Shown here: in pieces, positions 43,842 to 51,593 of the stretch
How positions within the stretch are numbered: the first letter of the stretch is position 1
Layout: each line of letters opens with the position of its first letter
Source of the DNA: CAYUNW01 sp964446235
GTDB taxonomy: Bacteria > Patescibacteriota > Microgenomatia > 2-02-FULL-39-11
Assembly: GCA_964446235.1 (NCBI GenBank)
Contig: CAYUNW010000004.1
Location: forward strand, 19,777 to 83,776
DNA length: 64,000 bases
Direction of reading: 5' to 3'
Made by a program: the position numbers and the translations under genes
Notes under the pieces: model-generated
The model's database searches: none
Seen by the model: only the letters and a program-made list of their open reading frames with translations
Told to the model about the DNA's origin: nothing

Positions 43842-45637
43842 AATTACTGATATTGGGAATTGACGGTTTTGACTCTAATATTATCGAAAAACTCTGGGAA
43901 AAAGATAAACTTCCTAATCTTAAAAAATTGAAAACAAATTGGTCTTTCCGTAAATTAATCACCACCAATCCTCCTCAAAGCCCGGTAGTCTGGGCTACAA
44001 TAGCTACCGGTACTAATCCCGGACAACACGGTATTTTTGATTTTATTACGGTTGATTTCGATACTTATCTGCCGAAATTATCAATTATAAAACCCAATAA
44101 AAATAATATATTCGGACTTCGCGCTAAATTATTTTCGAATACAATATCAACCAATCCTTATTGGTACTATACTTCAAAAGCAAAAATTCCCACCTCTACT
44201 ACTAAGTGGCCGGTGACATTCCCTCCTCCCAAGGTTTGGGGCACCTCTATTTCTGGACTGGGAGTGCCGGATATCAATAATACTCTTGGCCGTTATACTT
44301 TTCTTACGACTGACGCTAATTATAAAAATCAGGATTTAAAAGGAGAAGTTATAAAAATTGATAAAAGTGGTAAAAATATCATAAATCTTAAAGGACCGGC
44401 TGGTACTAACTGTAGTATTCAACTATATAATTCTTCTTTAGATAATATTGAAATAACTACAGGAAAACAAAGACAAAAATTGGTAAAAGATTTATGGACA
44501 CAATGGATCAACCTAAAATTTGCCAATAAATCCGGAAGGATTTTTTACGGTATCTGTAAATTCCTTTTGTTAAACACGAAACCTAATCTTGAAATTTACA
44601 TTTCATCAATCCATCTAAACCCCAAAAATCCTTTGGCGCCCATAACTTATCCCGATGATTATTCTGAAAAATTAACAAACAAACTTGGATTATTTCATAC
44701 ATTAGGTATGCCGGAAGAATCAAATGGCTTGCAGGATGATATCATTTCGGAAGACAATTTTCTAAATTATGTTGACAATATACAAAAAGAAAGGGAGGAG
44801 TTATTCTGGTTTGAATTTAATAAGTTTAAAGACGGTTTATATTCGTTTGTTTTTGACTCATTGGATAGAATTCAGCATATGTTCTGGTATACCAAAGACT
44901 TAACCCACCCTATTCGAAATAAATTAAATACGAATAAATTCAACGATATACTAAATTCTTATTACCAAAAAATCGATAATTTTGTCGGCGAAATACTTAA
45001 GTCTGACAAGAACCTGACGTTAATCATCATATCTGATCATGGTTTCTCAACTTATACCCGCTCAGTCCATCTCAATACTTGGTTATTAAACAACGGTTTT
45101 CTAAAACTTAAAAATGACATGACTGTAAATCCGCTTCATGCTAATGTTGACTGGAGCAAAACGGTAGCATATGCTGGAGGATTTGGGGGGATTTATATAA
45201 ATACTCTCGGTCGGGAAAAATATGGAATAGTCAATAAATCCGATGCAGAAAAATTATCTACAGAAATTGCCCGTAAACTCAAAACCTTAAAAGATAAAAA
45301 GTATAACAGAGGAGTTTTTAATAAAATTTATCTGAAGAAAGAAATCTATCAAGGAGAATTTACCAATTTTGCTCCTGATTTGACAACAGGCACTAATCCA
45401 GGATACAGAATTTCCTGGCAAACAGCTCTAGGTAGTGGAGAAAAAGTAATAATCGAGGATAATCTCAAACACTGGTGCGGAGATCATCTGATAGATCCTC
45501 ACTTTGTACCGGGTGTATTTTTTTCAAATAAAAAAATTGTAGAAAAAAACCCCAGTGTTTATGATATCGCTCCGACTGTATTGAATTTTTTTTCATTACC
45601 TAAAACAAAAGAAATGTCCGGCAAAATACTTTTTTAG
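43838..45637 (+). CDS. Type I phosphodiesterase/nucleotide pyrophosphatase-like protein (AlkP superfamily)
   Basis: The 599-residue protein has no signal peptide or membrane helix. The first metal motif is LILGIDGFDSNII (residues 3-15). The active-site loop is NPPQSPVVWATIATGTNPG followed by QHGIFDFI, so the nucleophile is a Ser or Thr in that loop. The second metal site is IIISDHGFSTY, and a late histidine is in WCGDHLIDPHFVPG. This matches the nucleotide pyrophosphatase/phosphodiesterase branch. If cytosolic, it could act on a nucleotide-linked metabolite, for example a sugar or sulfate-activated nucleotide. That link is speculative. It is coupled to the YLDPG small protein by overlap. Confidence 0.82.
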   Translation: MKLLILGIDGFDSNIIEKLWEKDKLPNLKKLKTNWSFRKLITTNPPQSPVVWATIATGTNPGQHGIFDFITVDFDTYLPKLSIIKPNKNNIFGLRAKLFSNTISTNPYWYYTSKAKIPTSTTKWPVTFPPPKVWGTSISGLGVPDINNTLGRYTFLTTDANYKNQDLKGEVIKIDKSGKNIINLKGPAGTNCSIQLYNSSLDNIEITTGKQRQKLVKDLWTQWINLKFANKSGRIFYGICKFLLLNTKPNLEIYISSIHLNPKNPLAPITYPDDYSEKLTNKLGLFHTLGMPEESNGLQDDIISEDNFLNYVDNIQKEREELFWFEFNKFKDGLYSFVFDSLDRIQHMFWYTKDLTHPIRNKLNTNKFNDILNSYYQKIDNFVGEILKSDKNLTLIIISDHGFSTYTRSVHLNTWLLNNGFLKLKNDMTVNPLHANVDWSKTVAYAGGFGGIYINTLGREKYGIVNKSDAEKLSTEIARKLKTLKDKKYNRGVFNKIYLKKEIYQGEFTNFAPDLTTGTNPGYRISWQTALGSGEKVIIEDNLKHWCGDHLIDPHFVPGVFFSNKKIVEKNPSVYDIAPTVLNFFSLPKTKEMSGKILF

Positions 45638-45654
45638 AGATTAAATCTGTATAA

Positions 45655-47307
45655 ATGCGGAATATATTTTTTCCTAGACAATATAGAAAAATTTTCTGGA
45701 TAATATTTTTTTTTGTATTATTTTTTTCTATACATTCGAAATTCTATCCATACCGTTTCGGATATAAAACTGATAATGTAGAAGAGTTGCCCTTGATATA
45801 CAAAACTATAGATCCTTCTTTGTATTCCAAAGATAAATTCGTTTTTGACCATATACAAAAATTCAATCAGGTTACTCCATATATATTGACAATTTCTTTT
45901 CTGAAAAAATTATCTAATATGGAAAAAATCGAATATCTTTTTTATATTTTGTATATTTCAACAGTTATCATGATGTATATTCCTATAAGGAATATCGTTG
46001 TTTATTTTCTGAAAAAAGAAGTGCATGTATTTTTTTCTATACTTGGAATAATTCTCTTGGCACATAATCTTAAGGTAACACCAGCAAATCACTTTATTTT
46101 CATTGATTATCTTGATCCGAATTTCGTTGCCACTGCCGGATCTTTTTGGTTTATTTACGGATATATATGCCGGAAAAAGTATGTGAGCTTTTTATCCTTG
46201 CTAATCACTTCCATTATCCATCCTATTTATTCAGTTTCATTATTGTTAATATATTTTTTGACGAATTTATTATCCAAAAATTATTTACGGCAAATTCAAG
46301 AATCGTTATTCTATAGTCTGGCAGTCATACCTTATTCAATATTAATCTATTTTATCAGCCGGGATAATATCCAGGATAATCTTGATCTTTCAAGAGTACA
46401 TGAAATAATCAGATCCCCTCATCATCTTAAAATTCCGACATTGCAAAATTTATTTTTGGATAAACCTACTTATTTAAATTTTTATATCTTTGTCATAATT
46501 TTTTTTATTTTGGATATTCTTATAAAACGTTTGTTTTTAAAAAAACATTTCCATAAATTCAATATTTTAAAAATAATCTCCGTTAAATTCGAATACGGAT
46601 TAAAAAAAGAATTTAAAATCAAACGATTGAAAGAGTTGATAAACGGTTTTCTTGCTTATCTATTTTTGGTATCGTCAGTTAATTCGTTTTTTAGAATCGG
46701 TATTTTAATCCAGCTTACTCCTTATAAAATAACAGTGATATTTATCCCTGTCATATTTATTTATCTTTATATAATGATATGGAAAAAGTTCAAATTGGCT
46801 TTGAAATTTAATAATCAAATAGTTTTTAAAATATTAATCCTAATTATTTTATTTTCAGCAACTCTCCAGATATTTATTAAACAGAAAAATGCCCTAACAA
46901 ATATTTATTCGACGTTACCAAACGACATGAAAGGGATGATTAATTACATTACAAATAATACAAATAAAAACAGCTTATTTTTAAACTATTCCAATATCAA
47001 TATTAGAACATTTACATTACGTTCCAATTATTTTAATTTCAAAACTTTCAGATTATATTCTTCATCACAAAGGGACTGGTATGAAAGATTGCTAACTTAC
47101 TATGATATTGATAAATCAGAAAAATATAATTATGAAAAAGTTTCACAAATTGTTACTTCTAAAAAATTAATCAGTATTGAAAATGTCATCGAAAAAATTA
47201 ATGAGAAAATCGATTATATTTTATTAAACAAAAATCATAAATTTACCGCTCCAAATTTTAAACTCAAATTCCAAAATGACAGTTATGCTTTATATGAACG
47301 TTTATAA
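45655..47307 (+). CDS. Polytopic membrane protein of unknown function
   Basis: The 550-residue protein has roughly ten membrane helices and two more soluble regions: one around residues 285-325, which is lysine-rich, and the C-terminal ~130 residues. No GT-C-type acidic motif is conspicuous, although FDYLDPNFVATAGSFWFIY-like sequence near residues 157-173 resembles luminal loops of polyprenyl-sugar transferases. It starts 17 nt after the phosphodiesterase gene and closes the operon. I do not assign a family. Confidence 0.6.
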   Translation: MRNIFFPRQYRKIFWIIFFFVLFFSIHSKFYPYRFGYKTDNVEELPLIYKTIDPSLYSKDKFVFDHIQKFNQVTPYILTISFLKKLSNMEKIEYLFYILYISTVIMMYIPIRNIVVYFLKKEVHVFFSILGIILLAHNLKVTPANHFIFIDYLDPNFVATAGSFWFIYGYICRKKYVSFLSLLITSIIHPIYSVSLLLIYFLTNLLSKNYLRQIQESLFYSLAVIPYSILIYFISRDNIQDNLDLSRVHEIIRSPHHLKIPTLQNLFLDKPTYLNFYIFVIIFFILDILIKRLFLKKHFHKFNILKIISVKFEYGLKKEFKIKRLKELINGFLAYLFLVSSVNSFFRIGILIQLTPYKITVIFIPVIFIYLYIMIWKKFKLALKFNNQIVFKILILIILFSATLQIFIKQKNALTNIYSTLPNDMKGMINYITNNTNKNSLFLNYSNINIRTFTLRSNYFNFKTFRLYSSSQRDWYERLLTYYDIDKSEKYNYEKVSQIVTSKKLISIENVIEKINEKIDYILLNKNHKFTAPNFKLKFQNDSYALYERL

Positions 47308-47309
47308 AT

Positions 47310-47531
47310 TTATTCTGATATTTCGATTGTTTTATTTTTTACTTTCAATCCTGTAAGTATGGCAAATTTCTTTTTAGGGTATTGGAAATAATTGGATAAT
47401 ACCTCAATTACTTCCTTATTTGCTTTTCCATTCTTAGGAAATGATTTCACCCATACTTTATAAATTCTATCTGCGGTTTTTTCTATATGAATTTTTTTTG
47501 CTCCGGTTTTGACAATTACAGAAATTCTCAT
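47310..47531 (-). CDS. DUF167 (YggU) family protein
   Basis: The 73-residue protein shows the DUF167 pattern: ISVIVKTGAKKIHIEK, then YKVWVKSFPKNGKANKEVIEVL and FPKKKFAILTGLKVKNKTIEI. Function is unknown. It is convergent with the membrane-protein gene (2-nt gap) and lies 6 nt downstream of rtcB. Confidence 0.88.
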   Translation of the reverse strand: MRISVIVKTGAKKIHIEKTADRIYKVWVKSFPKNGKANKEVIEVLSNYFQYPKKKFAILTGLKVKNKTIEISE

Positions 47532-47537
47532 ATTTTT

Positions 47538-48683
47538 CTATCCTTTGATAACAGCAATCGGCTCAAGTATTTCATCAATCTCCACAAGATCACTTTGACA
47601 AGCCATTACAAAATCAATGTCTTTATAGGCACCTGGGGCTTCATCTAAATCTTTAATGTATTTAACTTCATGAAGTATGCCTTTTTTATCCATTTTTCTT
47701 TTTTCCTCTTCTAAATTTAACTTTCTTCTTGATTCATTCCTCCCCAATTTCCTCCCTGCTCCATGAGAACATGATTGAAAACTTTCCGGGTTACCTTTAC
47801 CATGGACAATATAACTTCTCGCTCCTTGTGAACCCGGAATTATCCCAATAGTATCTTTTGTAGCAAGTGTGGCTCCTTTACGATGCACTAAAACCGGTTT
47901 ACCGAAATGATTTTCTATTGCAGCATAATTATGATGTATATTTATAATTTTTTCTTTAAAATAACTTTTGCCGATAATTTCCGTAATATTGTCAAACATA
48001 TGTTTTCTATTTGCATAGGCAAATTCCAAACAATACTTCATAGCCGTAAAATATTCCTGTCCAATATTACTATCAATCGGTAAAAAAGACAGTTCTTTGT
48101 CTGGTAAAACTTGCTGCCATTTATCTGAGATTTTTCTTGCTTTCCGGTGGAAAAATTCAGCTGTTTTGAAACCGAAGTTACGGCTTCCTGAATGTATCAT
48201 AAACCACAAAAATCCATTTAAATCACGCTGCAGTTCCAAAAAATGATTTCCTCCGCCTAATGTACCCAACTGAAACATAGCAGAGTCTAATTCCTTTTGG
48301 ATTATTTCAATATCAGGTGCTCTTTCAAAACCTTCCCATTTTTGCTTAAAGTTATGATGCGAAAAACCTACCGGAATAGTTTTTTTAATTCTTTCTATCC
48401 AATTTATGATAGTTTGTTTATCAATATCTTTCAGTTCTGATCTTGCAGCAATTATGCCACAACCAATATCCACTCCAACCGCATTTGGAATAATCACACC
48501 ATCCGTAGCTAATACCCCTCCAATAGGCATACCGTACCCTGGATGTGCATCGGGCATAATAGCTACATGAGAATATGCATATGGAATATTAGCTATATTT
48601 TTAACCTGTTGGAGCGTTTCATCCTCTAGATCATCAAGCCAAAGTTTTATAGGTATTTTTTCTGTGTTGATAATTTTTTTCAT
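47538..48683 (-). CDS. rtcB: RNA-splicing ligase RtcB
   Basis: The 381-residue protein shows the RtcB manganese and guanylate sites: HPGYGMPIGGVLATDG, then VGVDIGCGIIAARS (ligand Cys), LGTLGGGNHFLEL, IHSGSRNFG and HHNYA. The guanylylated histidine motif is QSCSHGAGRKLGR. It joins RNA 2',3'-cyclic phosphate or 3'-phosphate to 5'-OH ends in RNA repair. No archaease gene is visible here. Confidence 0.94.
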   Translation of the reverse strand: MKKIINTEKIPIKLWLDDLEDETLQQVKNIANIPYAYSHVAIMPDAHPGYGMPIGGVLATDGVIIPNAVGVDIGCGIIAARSELKDIDKQTIINWIERIKKTIPVGFSHHNFKQKWEGFERAPDIEIIQKELDSAMFQLGTLGGGNHFLELQRDLNGFLWFMIHSGSRNFGFKTAEFFHRKARKISDKWQQVLPDKELSFLPIDSNIGQEYFTAMKYCLEFAYANRKHMFDNITEIIGKSYFKEKIINIHHNYAAIENHFGKPVLVHRKGATLATKDTIGIIPGSQGARSYIVHGKGNPESFQSCSHGAGRKLGRNESRRKLNLEEEKRKMDKKGILHEVKYIKDLDEAPGAYKDIDFVMACQSDLVEIDEILEPIAVIKG

Positions 48684-48764
48684 CTGAGTATGCTAAAAAA
48701 TCGATTTATAATTAAATTATACTTACTATAATCTGATTAAAATTAGTTGGGCAAACTTAATATA

Positions 48765-49559
48765 TCAGAGGGTGTATTTTTTTAGAAGTTTTTTCTCCTG
48801 TTCGCTTTCAATTATTGCCTCAACTATAATATATTTCTCTAATCCCGAACCTTGCAGCTTCTCCCGAAAAAGTTGGTCTACTTGGAATATGCCAGCTGAA
48901 TTATTCATAAATATTTTAATACTAATCGGTTCATCCTGCCCTTTTTGAATTTTAATATTATCTATGGCTGTAGCTGAAACAGAATAGATATCAATTTTGC
49001 CTTCTTCGTATGGAATACGGGATCGTCCTTCAGTCATATCCAAAGCATCAGCTACCCGGACAATACCTGCTTCTACCGTAAAAGGTAGACCATCACTTCT
49101 ATGGCTGATAATTGCATGCAGAGTTTCTGAAATAATGATCGTTTTCTCCTCAACCGATAGAAATGATAGAATTTCCCTCAATATATTGTTTGTTAAAAAT
49201 AGACTATATTCTTCATGTTCAGCTCTATGAATAGACATACCCAAATCATGTAATAAACTAGCGAGTAAAACTACCAATTCTGCATGGTTATCAGTTAAGT
49301 TGAAATTTTTTACAATGGACATTTCCACTCCTGATTCTCTCAGTAATCTGCAAAGTTTCAGGGCAATATTGGCAACAAGTTGATAATGCACAATCCCGTG
49401 ATCTGACATGCTTAACCGATCAATTGCATTGACATTGATAATCTTCCATAACGTACGAACTTCTATATTTCTGTTTATGATATTAAGGGCTTTTTCTAGA
49501 TATTCATTTCCTTTAACAGGCAAATGAATATCAATGTCTGTTAATGATTTTTTCTTCAT
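48765..49559 (-). CDS. HD-domain metal-dependent phosphohydrolase
   Basis: The 264-residue protein has HD residues in SDHGIVHYQLV, the HD doublet in LASLLHDLGMSIHRAEHEEY, a histidine in HAIISHRSDGLP and the last Asp in VRVADALDMTEGRS. That is a full HD set, so it is probably active on a nucleotide or cyclic dinucleotide. The promoter shows TG-T-TATAAT (hexamer 49573-49578) 13 nt before the ATG and no SD. Confidence 0.88.
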   Translation of the reverse strand: MKKKSLTDIDIHLPVKGNEYLEKALNIINRNIEVRTLWKIINVNAIDRLSMSDHGIVHYQLVANIALKLCRLLRESGVEMSIVKNFNLTDNHAELVVLLASLLHDLGMSIHRAEHEEYSLFLTNNILREILSFLSVEEKTIIISETLHAIISHRSDGLPFTVEAGIVRVADALDMTEGRSRIPYEEGKIDIYSVSATAIDNIKIQKGQDEPISIKIFMNNSAGIFQVDQLFREKLQGSGLEKYIIVEAIIESEQEKKLLKKYTL

Positions 49560-49690
49560 AGATTACCAGGGAATTATAACACTTTACCTGCTTTCCAAAC
49601 TTTTCATAAAAAATAAACAACGTTATGTTCTTGAATTTATTTTCTAAAAAAAATAAAATGGTAACAATTAATAAATTGAAAAAGGATGAA

Positions 49691-50230
49691 ATGAAAATAA
49701 CTAATAATGCTCAACCAACAGAAAAAAAAGGCGGTTTACCCAAGGGTTTGGTGGTCTTTGGAATAATCATCATCGTACTTATGGTTTTTGGTTACGCTAT
49801 TCAAAATTTCGTCCTTAAAAAAACCGGCGAAAAATTGGCGGAAAATCTGATTAAGTCCAAAACCGGTGTTGATGTCGATATTAATACTAACAATAATTCG
49901 GTCAAAATTGACGGAGAAGACGGTAGTATGGAAGTTGGAGAGAACACTAAATGGCCTGCAGATTTACCAAACGATGTGCCACAATACAATGATGGTACTA
50001 TCATGTCGGCTTTTAAATCTGAAGATAACTGGAACATAATTATAAAAGATACAAGCGAATCTTATGTCCAACAATATGCTAAAGAACTGGAAAAAAATGG
50101 TTGGGTATCAAAAGAAAAATTGGATTTTATCGTCAATCTTGTACAAATGGAAAAAGGTGCTTATGATTTAAACCTAGCATTTGATACATCGTCAAACGGA
50201 GTTTCATTAACGATTTCAAAAAAACAGTAA
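49691..50230 (+). CDS. Single-pass membrane protein with extracytoplasmic domain
   Basis: The 179-residue form starts at ATG 49691, which has AAGGA 5 nt upstream. An in-frame ATG at 49625 would add 22 residues but lacks an SD. There is one membrane helix (about residues 17-40). A segment LIKSKTGVDVDINTNNNSVKI and a C-terminal globular domain (VPQYNDGTIMSAFKSEDNW to the end) follow. Similar lipoprotein-like secreted proteins exist in gram-positive bacteria. Function is unknown. Confidence 0.6.
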   Translation: MKITNNAQPTEKKGGLPKGLVVFGIIIIVLMVFGYAIQNFVLKKTGEKLAENLIKSKTGVDVDINTNNNSVKIDGEDGSMEVGENTKWPADLPNDVPQYNDGTIMSAFKSEDNWNIIIKDTSESYVQQYAKELEKNGWVSKEKLDFIVNLVQMEKGAYDLNLAFDTSSNGVSLTISKKQ

Positions 50231-50232
50231 AT

Positions 50233-51582
50233 TCAAAGAGGATTTTGTAAAATATAGGGAAGTCTTTTGGATAAATCCAAAATCATCTCGCCAAACAGCG
50301 AATTCCCCCAGGCAAACCAGTGTCTACTGAATTTACGCGGATCATCTATATCTACGCTTTCATGTATAAAAAAAGTATGAGCATGGGTATTTTTCAATAT
50401 ATGTAAACATTCCTTTATTTCACTTTCATCTTTTGAAGTCATAATCTGTATTACAGTAGCTATAGGCCAAAATCTGTCGCAAATCCCGATATGAGGTGAT
50501 GTAATCCCATAAGCAAACTTTCCTTTGGCAAAGTAAGGATTCCATTGGGAAAGTACCAGTTTTCTTGTCCTTTGGTAAATGGGGTCATCATTTTTCAGAT
50601 AACCCAAATATGGCAAGCTGAGAAGACTGGGTATGTTGGGATCATCCATAATCGCATAAGAACCAAACCCATCTACTTCGTAGGCATAAACCGCGCCAAA
50701 TTCCTTATGAATTACTATACCCCATTCTTTTATAGCCTCTTCTATAGTTTGAACCAATTTTTGAGCTTGGCTTGCAGCCGCGTATGCGGATATCGCCTCA
50801 AAAAGTGGAATGATTTTTCTTAACACAACAACTGCCATAGCATTTGCGGCTATCTGATAAGGAAATACTGTTTCATCATCGGAAGGACGAAAAACTGACC
50901 TAACTAACCCACAACGTTTTCCAGGGAAACCATATCCTTGCATCCTAACCGCCGGATGGTGATGTCCGCTTCTTGTTCTAAAAGAATATAATAGATTTAA
51001 ATTTTCCCGCGATAATGTATTTTTCTCAAGCATCAGCACCTGAATTGCTTTATAAGAGGCATTTATAAAATCTTCATCAAAAATAGATTTGTCTTTGGTA
51101 ATCTCAAAATATCCCCCGGCTAATCTAAAAAAAGCACATATACTATCCAACTCGTATTTTTTCTCCCAGATACTATAATCCTTTTCATAGGCATTGGCAT
51201 ATGGATTGATGAGCATGCATTTTTTCTGCCTGTTGATTAATCCTCTGAAAAGTTTTTTTAAGGCTCCATCTTGATCGACAAACTCCAAATACGGCCATAC
51301 CTGATTGGTTGAATCACGAAACCACATTGCCGGTATATCCCCAGTTACAATAAAAGCATCCTCACCGAATCCATCTTCACTCTCCTGATAATATACTGTC
51401 GTGTCTAAAGTGTTAGGAAAACATTGAACAAACATCCTCCGGATATCTTCATCTTGGATATTTTTTGATACATCTATTATTACTTGTTCAATTTTTTCAC
51501 TGATAAAAAGCCTTTCATCTTCAACCGGTCTTGTTTTCATATGGGAAAAATTTATTAGAGAATCTATTCTGCGGTATTTCAT
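50233..51582 (-). CDS. Glycoside hydrolase family 125 (exo-alpha-1,6-mannosidase)
   Basis: The 449-residue protein matches GH125: DAFIVTGDIPAMWFRDSTNQ, then VWPYLEFVDQD, YELDSICAFFRLAGGYFEIT, YGFPGKRCGLVRSVFRPSDD and a late HKEFGAVYAYEVDGFGSY. The (D/E)-containing active-site motifs near GDIPAMW and SDD(E)T are present. No signal peptide is evident, so it would act in the cytosol on mannose-rich oligosaccharides. It lies 11 nt after the acyl-CoA synthetase gene and could share its transcript. Confidence 0.9.
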   Translation of the reverse strand: MKYRRIDSLINFSHMKTRPVEDERLFISEKIEQVIIDVSKNIQDEDIRRMFVQCFPNTLDTTVYYQESEDGFGEDAFIVTGDIPAMWFRDSTNQVWPYLEFVDQDGALKKLFRGLINRQKKCMLINPYANAYEKDYSIWEKKYELDSICAFFRLAGGYFEITKDKSIFDEDFINASYKAIQVLMLEKNTLSRENLNLLYSFRTRSGHHHPAVRMQGYGFPGKRCGLVRSVFRPSDDETVFPYQIAANAMAVVVLRKIIPLFEAISAYAAASQAQKLVQTIEEAIKEWGIVIHKEFGAVYAYEVDGFGSYAIMDDPNIPSLLSLPYLGYLKNDDPIYQRTRKLVLSQWNPYFAKGKFAYGITSPHIGICDRFWPIATVIQIMTSKDESEIKECLHILKNTHAHTFFIHESVDIDDPRKFSRHWFAWGNSLFGEMILDLSKRLPYILQNPL

Positions 51583-51593
51583 TTATTATTATT

